64,000 nucleotides of DNA from VRUE01 sp033856275. Lineage in GTDB: Bacteria; Actinomycetota; Thermoleophilia; Solirubrobacterales; 70-9. The notes under the pieces are model-generated. The model saw only the letters and a program-made list of their open reading frames with translations, was not told the DNA's origin and made no database searches. Shown here in pieces: positions 40,415 through 49,798 of this stretch. The position numbers and the translations under genes were made by a program. Every line of letters begins with the position of its first letter. The stretch's first letter is position 1. Location: the NCBI GenBank assembly GCA_033856275.1, contig JAWVFJ010000051.1, positions 84,064 through 148,063 of the forward strand, written 5' to 3'.

Positions 40415-41374
40415 GTGACGTTTCTCGAGCGCCTCGGCGTCGCGTTCCCCGTGGTCCAGGCTGGGATGGGCGGCGGGTTGAGCCGCCACGAGCTCGCCGC
40501 GGCAGTTTCAGAGGCTGGTGGGTTGGGGACGATCGCGGTCAATGGCGCCGCCGCGATCACGCGTGAGCTGGCGGAGGCCCGGGCGCTGACCGGCAGGCCG
40601 ATCGCCGTCAACCTCCTCTTGCCCTTCGCCCGGCGCGACTGGTTTGCGGCCGCGGAGGCGGCCGACCTCGTTGTCACCTTTTGGGGCGCTCCAAAGCGCC
40701 GCACCGCCGGTGTCTGGATCCACCAATGCGGCTCAGTCGAGGAGGCGCGCGCCGCTCACACGGCGGGCGCCGACGCGGTGATCGTCCAGGGCATCGAGGC
40801 TGGCGGCCACGTGCGCGGCAGCGTCTCCTCCTTGGAGCAGCTTCGCCGGGTGCGCGCAGCCCTTCCGACCGACTATCCAGTGCTGGTCGCGGGTGGTATC
40901 GCCGAGCGCCGTGACGTCGAGCGCGCCCTCGAGATGGGTGCAAGCGCCGCCGTTGCCGGCACTCGGTTCCTGCTCGCGGACGAGAGCCGCGCCCATCCTG
41001 AGTACCGGCGCCGTCTGCTCGCCGCCGAGCAGACGATTCTCACCGAGCTCTTCGGCGCCGCCTGGCCGGCACCACACCGCGTGGTCGCCAACGCGGCCAC
41101 CGAGCGCTGGCTCGGCGGCAACCGTCGCGGCCCAGCGTTGAACCGAGCGCTCAACCGCCTTAGCGCACCGATGGCCCGCCGCATGCCGGCGTCGATCCAG
41201 GCGCGCCTCGCTCGCGCCCAACGCCCCGGCAGTCGCCTGCTCTCGCCGCAGGCCGCCACTGACGACGGTCCTGAGAACCTCATCGACGCCGGTCCGCTCT
41301 ATGCGGGGGAGACCATTGCCCGAATCGCCGACGTCCGGCCCGCGGCCGAGGTCGTCCGCGCCCTTGTCCCATAA
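40415..41374 (+). CDS. Nitronate monooxygenase (2-nitropropane dioxygenase family)
   Basis: 319 aa from GTG 40415. FMN-dependent TIM barrel: VAFPVVQAGMGGGLSRHELA at the N-terminus, IAVNLLLPFARRDW, the flavin phosphate site DAVIVQGIEAGGHVRG with its His, and LVAGGIAERRDVERALEMGA then GTRFL. These enzymes detoxify alkyl nitronates such as propionate-3-nitronate; some relatives act on other substrates. It stands alone between purN and the large secreted protein. Confidence 0.92.
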   Translation: MTFLERLGVAFPVVQAGMGGGLSRHELAAAVSEAGGLGTIAVNGAAAITRELAEARALTGRPIAVNLLLPFARRDWFAAAEAADLVVTFWGAPKRRTAGVWIHQCGSVEEARAAHTAGADAVIVQGIEAGGHVRGSVSSLEQLRRVRAALPTDYPVLVAGGIAERRDVERALEMGASAAVAGTRFLLADESRAHPEYRRRLLAAEQTILTELFGAAWPAPHRVVANAATERWLGGNRRGPALNRALNRLSAPMARRMPASIQARLARAQRPGSRLLSPQAATDDGPENLIDAGPLYAGETIARIADVRPAAEVVRALVP

Positions 41375-41476
41375 CGGTTGGTTTGCCGCACCGGCGCATC
41401 TTCGCCGCAAGGAGGGGGTTGGCTTAAAGTGTCGGGTCTCGGCAGCGCACTCAAACGGTGGGGGTAGAGGATTTCT

Positions 41477-44400
41477 GTGGTAGGGGACACGCGTGCAGTG
41501 CTGCTCACAATCGGCTTGGTGGCCGCGATCCTCACCTTTGCGTCTGCGGCCCATGCGGCCCCCGCGAACGACGCCTTTTCCGCGGCGACGACCCTGCCAG
41601 CCGGGCTGCCGAATAGTGACGCGGGCAGCAATGTGGACGCCACCAAGGAGCTTGGCGAGCCGAATCACGCGGGCGATCCCGGCGGCCACTCGGTCTGGTA
41701 CTCGTGGACCCCGTCGAGCAGCGGCCGCGTCGGCGTCCGCAATTCCTGCTCCGGCCTCGACGCCCTGATCGCCGTATATACCGGCACGGGGGTCGGCGCC
41801 CTTGCTCCGGTCGCCAGCAACGAAGACGTGCTCGGGCTCAGCTGCTTCTTCGCAAGCCCGGAATTCGAATTCGACGCCAGCGCCGGGACGACCTACCGGA
41901 TCGCCATCGACGGCAAGGATGGAGCACAGGGGTCGTTCAACCTGCAACTCAATCCGCCGCCGTCCAACGACGACTTCGCGGCAGCCACATCGGTCGGTGG
42001 CAGCCTGCCGCAGTCCGTCTTCGGCTCGACCAAGGTCGCCGACAAGGAGCCCGGCGAGCCGAATCACGCGGGCGATCCCGGCGGCCACTCGGTCTGGTAC
42101 TCGTGGACCCCCTCGAGCAGCGGCCCGGTGGATATCTCGACTTGCTCATCTTTCTTCGGGGGCAGCTTCGATACCGCCCTCGCCGTCTACACCGGTTCGA
42201 GCCTCGGCAGCCTCACCCCTGTGGCGAGCAACGACGACGGCTCGGGACAGAACGCCTTCCCGCAGTGCAGTTTCGCGGACAGCGAAGTCGAGTTCGCCGC
42301 AACCGCGGCGACGACCTACCGGATCGCGGTCGATGGGGCCTCCGGCAGCACCGGAAACTTTACCCTTCGCCTGGACGGCCGGCCGGCCAACGACGGCTTC
42401 GACACTCCTCAGGTGCTCTCGCCCTCGATCCCCACGAACACGACGACCGTCACCAACAAGTTCGCGACCAAGCAGGGGGGCGAGCCCGACCACGCCGGCG
42501 ATCCCGGCGGCGCGTCGGTCTGGTACTCGTGGACGCCGGCGAGCAGCGGCGAGGTCGCGATCTCGACCTGCAGCTTCGACGAGGACTTCGAAGCCCTGCT
42601 CGGTGTTTACACCGGCTCGGCGGTGAACGCCCTCGTCCCGGTGGCCAGCAGCAGCGAGCCCGTGACCGGGCCCTGTGGCTCCTACGGGGTCGAAGTCCGC
42701 TTCAGCGCCGTCGCCGGCACCGACTACAAGATCGCCGTCGACGGAAAGGGAGGCGCCGAAAGCCGTTTCAGCCTCACCATCGAAGGACCGCCCGCGAACG
42801 ACGCTTTCGCCGCTGCCCAGCCCCTAGGCCCGGGCCTGCCCACCGGCATGGCGGGAACGACCAAGCGGGCTTCGAAGGAAGCGGGCGAGCCTGACCATGA
42901 CGGCGATCCCGGCGGCCACTCGGTCTGGTACTCGTGGACCCCCTCGAGCAGCGGCCCAGTCGACGTCTCGATCTGCCCGTACAACGAAAACGGCACGCGC
43001 TTCACCCTCGCCGTGTACACAGGCTCCAGCGTCAACGGCCTGACGCCCGTGCTCAGCGAGGAGAGCCTCCCCACTGGCTGTGGGTCGGGGGCCGCCACGG
43101 AGGAATTCGCCGCGAGCGTCGGCACGACCTACCGCATCGCCATCGACGGCAAGGGCGGCGGAGAGGGCATCTTCTCCTTCGAAATACGCGGCCTGCAGGC
43201 GAACGACGACTTCGCCGACGCCCAGGTCATCAGCCCGGAACCACTCTTCGTCCCCGGCTCCAACCGGTTCGCCAGCAAGGAGGCGGGCGAGCCCAACCAC
43301 GCCGGCAACCCCGGCGGCCACTCGCTCTGGTACTCGTGGACTCCCTCCGCCAGCGGCCCGGTCCAGATCGAAGGTTGCGACTCCAGCGGCAGCCTCGACA
43401 CCCTGCTCGCCGTCTACACCGGCTCGGCGATGAACGCTCTCACCCCGGTGGCCGCCAATGACGACGCGAGCGGCGAGCAGTCGAACGAAATCTGCAAATC
43501 GTCGAATCGCAGCGAGGTGGTGTTCGAAGCTCTCGCCAGCACGACCTACCGGATTGCGGTCGACGGCAAGAACGGGCAGGAAGGCAAGTTCGTCCTCATC
43601 TTCAAACGGGGCGGCGAAGCGACCAACGACGACTTCGGGTCGGCCACCTCGCTCACCTCGCCCCTGCCGCTCTTCGCCAACGGCGACACGAAAGTGGGCA
43701 GCAAGGAGTCCGGCGAGCCCAATCACGCCGGCGATCCCGGCGGCCACTCGCTCTGGTACTCGTGGACCGCCCAGAAGAGCGGGCCTATAGCGATCTCGGC
43801 TTGCGCCCGCGGCAGCCTCGACACTCTGCTCGCCGTCTACACCGGCTCCGCCCTCGACGCGCTCACCCCAGTTGCGGCCAACGACGACGCCGCGGAAGGC
43901 GCATGCAGCGCCACCGACAGCGAAGTCCGCTTCAGCGCCGTCGCCGGCACCACCTACATGATCGCTGTCGACGGCAAGGGCGCGAGCACCGGCGCCTTCG
44001 AACTGCAAGGCGTAGGGGTCGAACCGAACGACGCCTTCGGCAAGCCGTATGCGATCGGCAGCCGACTCCCGGGTTGGAGTCAGAGCTCCAACCGCTTCGC
44101 GACCAAGCAAGCGGGTGAGCCCGACCACGCCGGCGGGGCGGGGGGCGCCTCGGTCTGGTTCAAGTGGACGGCGCCGCGCACCGCGGCGGTCAGCGTCGAC
44201 ACCTGCGGCAGCAGCTTTGACACCCTGCTTGGCGTTTACACCGGCCCCACCGTCGATGAACTTGATCCGGTCGGCGCGAACGACGACGGGGGCGGGCTCT
44301 GTGGCACGCGCAGCAGGCTGACCTTCGACGCTGTCGCCAACACCGTCTACAAAATCGCCGTCGACGGCAAGGGCGGCGCCGAGGGCGCCGTCGAGTTGCG

Positions 44401-45016
44401 ACTCGACATGCGCCCGCGCGGGGACGACTTCTCCGACGCCAGGACTATCCCGGGTTGGATGACGCTCTACGACCAGGGCTCGACGCGACTCGCCACCAAG
44501 GAGGCCGGTGAGCCCGACCATGCGGGCGATTCCGGCGGACACTCGGTCTGGTACTCGTGGACGCCGTTCGACAGTGGGAAGGAGGTGCTCAGCTCTTGCG
44601 CTGGGGACTTCCAGCCACTGCTCGCCGTGTACACAGGCTCGGCCGTCGACGCCCTGGTGCCGGTGCCGGCGGAGCCCGTCGCGACGTCGGACTGCGCCGC
44701 CGGCAGCTCCCTCGTCCTAAATGCGGTTGCTGGCACGACTTACCGGATCGCGATGGACGGTGTCGGTGGGGACTCGGGCCACTTCGATCTCTCGATCGAA
44801 CCGTTTTTCGCAGAGCAACCCGAAACCGGGTCGGAGCAGCCGCTGAGCGTGACCGCTGGTCAGAGCAATCTGGGCCCGACTGCTGTGCCCCCGCCCGCGC
44901 GGCGGCCGAAGCCACTGAAATGCAAGCGCGGCTTTGTCAGGAAGGTCGTCCACGGCAAGCCGAAGTGCGTGAAGAAGAAGCGCCACCCTCACCGCCATCG
45001 GCGCCGCGCCGCCTGA
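41477..45016 (+). CDS. Large secreted protein with eight PPC-like repeats and a cationic tail
   Basis: 1179 aa from GTG 41477. A signal peptide (LLTIGLVAAILTFASAAHAA) is followed by eight repeats of about 135-140 residues beginning near nt 41564, 41967, 42388, 42793, 43198, 43621, 44023 and 44419. Each has NDxF at the start, GEPxHAGDPGGHSVWYSWTP, a Cys pair around STC/DTLLAVYTG, LTPVASNDD and TTYRIAVDGKGG at the end, a pre-peptidase-C-terminal-like beta sandwich. The tail (KPLKCKRGFVRKVV and a run of Lys/His/Arg) would bind acidic wall polymers. No enzyme domain is present, so it is probably a surface or adhesive protein. The first two repeats share a near-identical block of ~60 bp, a sign of recent duplication or gene conversion. 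Confidence 0.88.
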   Translation: MVGDTRAVLLTIGLVAAILTFASAAHAAPANDAFSAATTLPAGLPNSDAGSNVDATKELGEPNHAGDPGGHSVWYSWTPSSSGRVGVRNSCSGLDALIAVYTGTGVGALAPVASNEDVLGLSCFFASPEFEFDASAGTTYRIAIDGKDGAQGSFNLQLNPPPSNDDFAAATSVGGSLPQSVFGSTKVADKEPGEPNHAGDPGGHSVWYSWTPSSSGPVDISTCSSFFGGSFDTALAVYTGSSLGSLTPVASNDDGSGQNAFPQCSFADSEVEFAATAATTYRIAVDGASGSTGNFTLRLDGRPANDGFDTPQVLSPSIPTNTTTVTNKFATKQGGEPDHAGDPGGASVWYSWTPASSGEVAISTCSFDEDFEALLGVYTGSAVNALVPVASSSEPVTGPCGSYGVEVRFSAVAGTDYKIAVDGKGGAESRFSLTIEGPPANDAFAAAQPLGPGLPTGMAGTTKRASKEAGEPDHDGDPGGHSVWYSWTPSSSGPVDVSICPYNENGTRFTLAVYTGSSVNGLTPVLSEESLPTGCGSGAATEEFAASVGTTYRIAIDGKGGGEGIFSFEIRGLQANDDFADAQVISPEPLFVPGSNRFASKEAGEPNHAGNPGGHSLWYSWTPSASGPVQIEGCDSSGSLDTLLAVYTGSAMNALTPVAANDDASGEQSNEICKSSNRSEVVFEALASTTYRIAVDGKNGQEGKFVLIFKRGGEATNDDFGSATSLTSPLPLFANGDTKVGSKESGEPNHAGDPGGHSLWYSWTAQKSGPIAISACARGSLDTLLAVYTGSALDALTPVAANDDAAEGACSATDSEVRFSAVAGTTYMIAVDGKGASTGAFELQGVGVEPNDAFGKPYAIGSRLPGWSQSSNRFATKQAGEPDHAGGAGGASVWFKWTAPRTAAVSVDTCGSSFDTLLGVYTGPTVDELDPVGANDDGGGLCGTRSRLTFDAVANTVYKIAVDGKGGAEGAVELRLDMRPRGDDFSDARTIPGWMTLYDQGSTRLATKEAGEPDHAGDSGGHSVWYSWTPFDSGKEVLSSCAGDFQPLLAVYTGSAVDALVPVPAEPVATSDCAAGSSLVLNAVAGTTYRIAMDGVGGDSGHFDLSIEPFFAEQPETGSEQPLSVTAGQSNLGPTAVPPPARRPKPLKCKRGFVRKVVHGKPKCVKKKRHPHRHRRRAA

Positions 45017-45017
45017 G

Positions 45018-46457
45018 TTAGCCGCTGGCGGGCACGACGGCGACGTCCTCCAGGGCGAACTTCCCGTTCGCGTCTTCGGGATCGCCCAACGGGTAGTGGC
45101 CGCTGAAGCAGGCGTCGCAGTGGTCCTCGGGCGGGGTGCCAATCGCCTCGTAGACGCCGTCGAGCGAGAGGTATGCGAGCGAGTCGGCGTCGAGCTCGTC
45201 GGCGATCTCCTGCACGCTGCGCTTGTGGGCGATCATCTCCTCGCGGGTCGACATGTCGACGCCGTAGTGGCAGGGGTTGCGGATCGGCGGCGCCGAGATC
45301 CGCAAGTGCACCTCACGGGCGCCGGCGTCGCGCAGCATGCCGACGATCTGCCGCGTCGTGTTGCCGCGCACGATCGAGTCGTCGACGACGACGATCCGCT
45401 GGCCGGAGACGATCTCCGGCAGCGGGTTGAACTTGAGCCGCAGGCCGTGCTTGCGCAGCTCCTGGCCGGGTTGGATGAAGGTCCGCGCCACGTAGCGGTT
45501 CTTGATCAGACCGTCGTCGCGCGGCAGCCCCGAGGCGCGGGCAAACCCCGCCGCGGCCGGGTTGCCGGAGTCCGGCACGGAGATCACCAGATCGGCCTCC
45601 ACCGGCGCCTGGCGCCAGAGGATCTCTCCCATCCGCCCGCGCACCTGCTGCAGCACCTTGCCCTCGAGGCGGCTGTCGGGGCGGGAGAAGTAGATGTGCT
45701 CGAAGACGCACATCGCCGGGCGCTCGGCCTTCACCACCTGGCGGGTCTCGAGGCCGCGCTCGGTAAGCGAGACCATCTCGCCGGGATGCACTTCGCGCAT
45801 CAACTCGGCGCCGATGATGTCGAAGGCGCAGCTCTCCGAGGCGACGACGAAGCGGTCGTCGAGGCGGCCCAGCGAGAGCGGCCGCACGCCGTGGGGGTCG
45901 CGGAAGGCGACGATCGCGCGCTTGGTCATCACCACGGTCGAGTAGGCGCCCTCCAGTCGCGGCATCACGTCGGTGACCGCGTCCTCGATCAGTTTTCCGT
46001 CGTGGGAGGAGAGCAGCGCCGCGATGATCTCGGAGTCCGAGGTGCCGCGGAAGGCGATGCCGCGCTCCTTCAGCTCACCCCAGAGCTCGACCGCGTTGGT
46101 CAGGTTGCCGTTGTGGGCGAGTGCCAGCTCGCGGCCGTCGTCGCGCCAAACCGGTTGCGCGTTCTCCCAGGAGCCGCCGCCGGTGGTCGAGTAGCGCACG
46201 TGGCCGATCGCCATGTCGCCCTCCAGCGCCCGCAGCTTCTCCTCGTCGAAGACCTGGGAGACGAGCCCCGAATCGCGCAGCGTGGTGATGTGGCCGCCCA
46301 CGCAGGTGGCGATCCCGGCCGACTCCTGGCCACGGTGCTGCAGCGCGTAAAGAGCGAAGTAGGTGAGGCGGGAGACGTCGTGCCCGGGTGCATATAGGCC
46401 GAAGACCCCGCATTCCTCGCGCGGGCTGTCGGGATCGGTGAGGACCCGCTCGGTCAA
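45018..46457 (-). CDS. purF: Amidophosphoribosyltransferase
   Basis: 479 aa. First committed step of purine synthesis (PRPP + Gln to phosphoribosylamine). The N-terminal nucleophile Cys16 (EECGVFGLYAPGH) follows a 15-residue propeptide, as in the Bacillus-type enzyme, and the C-terminal CDACFSGHYPLGD supplies iron-sulfur ligands of that type. The PRPP loop is IVVVDDSIVRGNTTRQIV. purM, usually beside purF, is absent here; the gene converges with the repeat protein with 1 nt between stops. Confidence 0.97.
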   Translation of the reverse strand: MTERVLTDPDSPREECGVFGLYAPGHDVSRLTYFALYALQHRGQESAGIATCVGGHITTLRDSGLVSQVFDEEKLRALEGDMAIGHVRYSTTGGGSWENAQPVWRDDGRELALAHNGNLTNAVELWGELKERGIAFRGTSDSEIIAALLSSHDGKLIEDAVTDVMPRLEGAYSTVVMTKRAIVAFRDPHGVRPLSLGRLDDRFVVASESCAFDIIGAELMREVHPGEMVSLTERGLETRQVVKAERPAMCVFEHIYFSRPDSRLEGKVLQQVRGRMGEILWRQAPVEADLVISVPDSGNPAAAGFARASGLPRDDGLIKNRYVARTFIQPGQELRKHGLRLKFNPLPEIVSGQRIVVVDDSIVRGNTTRQIVGMLRDAGAREVHLRISAPPIRNPCHYGVDMSTREEMIAHKRSVQEIADELDADSLAYLSLDGVYEAIGTPPEDHCDACFSGHYPLGDPEDANGKFALEDVAVVPASG

Positions 46458-46556
46458 GGGAAGGGCGCGTTTCCTCGCGTTTAGAAGGACGTGACGCGCA
46501 GGCGGACTGCCTACCCGTGGAGGGTACCAGCGGGGAAGGACCGGACCGGCCGGGGC

Positions 46557-47552
46557 CTATCCGCGGTCCTGGCCCGGCAGTTTGACCGTCAGGACCTTGC
46601 TTGCGACCCGACCCGCAAGGTCGATGGTGCTGGCGGTGAGTTGTGCCTTCAGTGATTGGCTCGGCGGTATCCGGCCCAGCCGGCGCCTCACCGATTTGGG
46701 CAGCTTGACGTTGAAGCGGCCGATCTCGCCTGGTGTGACCGTTTGGGTCCCACCGGCGAGGCCAACCGTCAAGCCCGTCAGTTTGCCACCGGGACTCGCC
46801 TTCGAGCTGCGGGCGCTGCCTTTCGGCTTCAACTTCCAGCTGACCTGCCCGAAGACTTGAACCGAGCTTGCCGAGCTGGCGCTGACGAGAACCAGGACGG
46901 ATCGCTTGAGCACGATCGGGAAGGCATCAAGGGTGATCGTCGGGCACTCGCCTTGGTAGGCGGCGCTCTGCGGGCACTTGTCCTGGGTCTCGTCGCCGTA
47001 GCCGTCACCGTCTTTGTCGGGCTCGATCACGGCGAGCATCGGGACGCGAACTTGCACGCCGGCGGCGAACGTGTGGGTGGAGCCGGTGCCGACGCTGCCA
47101 TTGAATGACCAGGTCTGGTCGCCGTTATTACCCGTCGCGCAGAAAAGGGGGCTGTCGACGGTGACCGCGACTGGCCCGAATCGGTCCCCCGCCTTGACGG
47201 GGATTCGGGTCGAGAAAACGTTGAGGCCCTGGTTGACGTTCTCATCGCTGCTCTCGCCGAGGACCTGGAACGTGCCAGCCGTGCCTGTTGGCCGGAAGGC
47301 CGCCATCCGCTCCGGCACCGGTTCAGGGCGCGCGGAATTGACCTTCCAGCTCGTCACTACGCCTCCGGTCGGAGTGGCCAACGGCAGGGCGCTCGCCGAC
47401 GCGCGTGCCTCCGGGATCAGGCTGTACGGACCTTCGGCGGTATTGCCGACACATTCATCGCCGACTTCAGTCGCCGCCGTGGCAGCCGGGCCGCCGGACA
47501 GCGCTATGGCAAGGACCGTTCCTACAAGACCAACTGCGCGCAGTGACCGCAT
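46557..47552 (-). CDS. Secreted protein of unknown function with a Ca-binding repeat
   Basis: 331 aa with a signal peptide ending about GPAATAATEV. The middle contains DKDGDGYGDETQDKCPQSA, a thrombospondin type-3-like calcium loop with a disulfide partner in YQGECPT. The first part is a beta sandwich typical of actinobacterial exported proteins. The C-terminal ~120 residues (VKLPKSVRRRLGRIPPSQSL) resemble Ig-like domains that follow such loops. No catalytic motif. It is probably a wall-associated structural protein. Confidence 0.75.
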   Translation of the reverse strand: MRSLRAVGLVGTVLAIALSGGPAATAATEVGDECVGNTAEGPYSLIPEARASASALPLATPTGGVVTSWKVNSARPEPVPERMAAFRPTGTAGTFQVLGESSDENVNQGLNVFSTRIPVKAGDRFGPVAVTVDSPLFCATGNNGDQTWSFNGSVGTGSTHTFAAGVQVRVPMLAVIEPDKDGDGYGDETQDKCPQSAAYQGECPTITLDAFPIVLKRSVLVLVSASSASSVQVFGQVSWKLKPKGSARSSKASPGGKLTGLTVGLAGGTQTVTPGEIGRFNVKLPKSVRRRLGRIPPSQSLKAQLTASTIDLAGRVASKVLTVKLPGQDRG

Positions 47553-47596
47553 CCGCTTCCTCCCGATTGGACGACGACCGCGCGAAGGTTAGACGG

Positions 47597-48229
47597 CTAA
47601 CGCGACACTCGCGAGCCTTCGAGCAGCCTATCCAGCGCATGTCCGAGCCCCCCGATCGCCGAGTCGAGCGGCTCCTGGCTGCCGGCGGCGCGGGCGCGCA
47701 GGAGGGCACCCTCGACCGTCGAGACGGCGAGGCCGGCAAAGGTCTCGGCGTCCTTGGCGCTGATGCCTTCGTCGCGCAGCGCCGCCGCGATCGGCCGTTC
47801 CCAGCTCTGGAAGGCGGCGGTCGCGACCGCGGCTAGCTCGGGATCCTCGGGTCGCGCGAGGGCGACAGCGGCGACGGGGCAGCCGATCCGCTCGGGGTAG
47901 TTGGCGACGCGGCGGCGGAAGACGTCGCCGAACAGCGCCAGGGTTTCCTTCAATCCGCGCTCCTCGAGCGAGCGTTCGATCATGTCGCGGATCGTGGTCC
48001 CCTCGAGTTCGGCCGCCTCGCGGGCGAGTTGGACCTTGCCACCGGGGAAGTGATGGTAGATCGAGCCGCGCGGAGCCTTGCCGCGCTCGGCGACGTCGCG
48101 CAGCTCCATGCCGGCGTAGCCCTTCTCGGCAAGCAGTTGCCTGGCCCCATTGAGCAGCAGGGCGCGGCCGTCGCGGCGCTTGCGCTCGACCGGCTCCCCA
48201 TCGGCGATTCTCGCTATGCCCACGGTCAT
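47597..48229 (-). CDS. TetR-family repressor, probable regulator of the divergent MFS exporter
   Basis: 210 aa. The helix-turn-helix reads GARQLLAEKGYAGMELRDVA, then GKAPRGSIYHHFPGGK, at about residues 28-65; the C-terminal part is a ligand-binding helical bundle of the LmrA/YxaF branch (TETR_C with CPVAAVALARPEDPEL). It is divergent from the exporter gene. The start codon lies inside one of two matching operators, so it should repress itself and the exporter until a ligand is bound. Confidence 0.92.
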   Translation of the reverse strand: MTVGIARIADGEPVERKRRDGRALLLNGARQLLAEKGYAGMELRDVAERGKAPRGSIYHHFPGGKVQLAREAAELEGTTIRDMIERSLEERGLKETLALFGDVFRRRVANYPERIGCPVAAVALARPEDPELAAVATAAFQSWERPIAAALRDEGISAKDAETFAGLAVSTVEGALLRARAAGSQEPLDSAIGGLGHALDRLLEGSRVSR

Positions 48230-48266
48230 AGTCTATAGTCCCGGCCGATGTATGACCGTGGTCATA
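48215..48266. promoter_or_regulatory. Twin TetR operators and bidirectional promoter between the repressor and exporter genes
   Basis: Operator 1 (48215-48230) is tatgcccacggtcata, operator 2 (48251-48266) is tatgaccgtggtcata. Each has 7-bp arms around a 2-bp centre; the second is perfect and the first has one mismatch. Between them lies the self-complementary ctatag (TATAGT 48234-48239 and its mirror), a possible -10 for both directions. The repressor ATG (48229) lies in operator 1, and operator 2 covers codons 2-7 of the exporter gene (ATG 48248), so both messages would be leaderless or nearly so. Confidence 0.8.
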
Positions 48267-49678
48267 GAAGTGCCGTGGCGATTGCCTGTGCCGGCGCCTT
48301 CCTCGCCTTCCTCGACGCGACGATCGTCAACATCGCCTTCCCCGACATCTCGCGCTCGTTCGCGGGGTCCGGGCGAGATGCGCTCTCCTGGGTCCTCGAC
48401 GGCTACTTCGTCGTCATCGCCGCGCTCTTGGTGCCAGCGGGCGGCCTCGCCGACCGCTTTGGCCACAAGCGGATCTTTCTGCTCGGGGTCGCCGGCTTCA
48501 CCGCGGCCAGCCTGCTCTGCGCGGTGGCGCCTTCGCTCGAGCTGTTGATCGCCTTCCGCGTCCTCCAGGGCCTCGGGGCGGCGCTGATCGCGCCCACCTC
48601 GCTGGCGCTCGTCCTCGACGCCTTTCCGGCCGAGCGGCGCGCCGCCGGCGTCGGCCTCTGGGGCGCGGCAGCCGCGGCCGCCGCGGCAATCGGCCCGACT
48701 CTTGGTGGCGCGCTTGTCGAGCTCTCCGACTGGCGCCTCGTCTTCCTCGTCAACCTGCCGCTTGGCGCCGCGATCGTCTTCGCCGGCACGCGTCGCCTGC
48801 GCGAGCGTTCCCAGCGCGACAGCCGCCTGCCCGATCTCCCTGGCGCGCTGATGCTTGCCGTCAGCCTGGCGCTGGTCACCCTCGCCATCGTCGAGGGCAA
48901 CGACTGGGGCTGGACGGCGATTCCGACCGCCGCTGCCTTCACCGCCGCCGCGCTGCTGCTCGCGGCCGTGGTCTGGCGCAGCACTAGCCACCCTCGCCCG
49001 ATCGTCGAGCCGGCGCTGTTTCGTCACCGCTCCTTCCGCCTCGGCAACCTCGGCACCTTGCTCTTCGCCGCCGCCTTCTTCTCGCTGATCCTCGGTAACG
49101 TCGTCTTCCTCACCTCGATCTGGGGCTACACCGTCCTTCAGGCTGGCGCCGCCACACTGCCGGGGCCGACCCTCTCCACGCTCGTCGCCGGACCGGCAGG
49201 CCGCCTCGCCGATCGCTTCGGCCACCGCGCCGTGATCGTCCCCGGCGCACTCTTCTTCGCCGCTGGGGTGATGGTCCTCCGTTCGGCCGGCGCCACGCCC
49301 GACTGGCTCGGCCTCTGGCTGCCCGGTTCCTGCCTGACCGGCATCGGCATCGGCCTAGCCTTCCCGACCCTTGGCTCGGCCGCCGTCCGCGACGTTCCCG
49401 ACGACCGCTTCGCCACCGCCAGCGCCGTCAACGCCGCCTTCCGCCAGGTCGGCGCCGTCCTCGGTACCGCGATCCTGGTCGCCATCGTCGGCGAACCGGC
49501 GACGCTGCAGGCCGCCCTTGGCGTCTCCAATGACGCCTACCTCTTCTCGGTCTTCGCCGCCCTAGCCTCAGGCGCCGCGGTGCTCATGCTCACGCCCATG
49601 GCCGGTCGCGAGCGATCGAGCGGCGCCGCGGACGTACCCGCAAGCGCGGCACCTGGTTACGAGCCGGCATCGGGCTAG
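48248..49678 (+). CDS. MFS drug exporter, DHA2 (EmrB/QacA) family
   Basis: 476 aa with 14 predicted membrane segments. The N-terminus has LAFLDATIVNIAFPDIS, the DHA2 segment-1 motif; motif A is GGLADRFGHKRIFL, motif C-like GAAAAAAAAIGPTLGGAL. A proton-driven efflux pump for hydrophobic or cationic compounds; substrates unknown. Operator sequences run into its first codons. It converges on purL with 120 nt between. Confidence 0.92.
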   Translation: MYDRGHRSAVAIACAGAFLAFLDATIVNIAFPDISRSFAGSGRDALSWVLDGYFVVIAALLVPAGGLADRFGHKRIFLLGVAGFTAASLLCAVAPSLELLIAFRVLQGLGAALIAPTSLALVLDAFPAERRAAGVGLWGAAAAAAAAIGPTLGGALVELSDWRLVFLVNLPLGAAIVFAGTRRLRERSQRDSRLPDLPGALMLAVSLALVTLAIVEGNDWGWTAIPTAAAFTAAALLLAAVVWRSTSHPRPIVEPALFRHRSFRLGNLGTLLFAAAFFSLILGNVVFLTSIWGYTVLQAGAATLPGPTLSTLVAGPAGRLADRFGHRAVIVPGALFFAAGVMVLRSAGATPDWLGLWLPGSCLTGIGIGLAFPTLGSAAVRDVPDDRFATASAVNAAFRQVGAVLGTAILVAIVGEPATLQAALGVSNDAYLFSVFAALASGAAVLMLTPMAGRERSSGAADVPASAAPGYEPASG

Positions 49679-49798
49679 GCCGCGGGCCCAGGCTTCGACC
49701 GCGCCATGCCTATCGAGATCGAGAGTCAGCTCTCGGAGCGCGGGCGCGTCTGAAGCCTGGATGTCGATCCTCCCGCTTGACCCCACAGGGCACGCTCT

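Noticed and set aside
42824..44542. 572-codon antisense frame across the repeat protein
   Set aside because: The antisense of a Gly/Asp/Ser-rich repeat is expected to stay open; its repeats only mirror those of the real gene.
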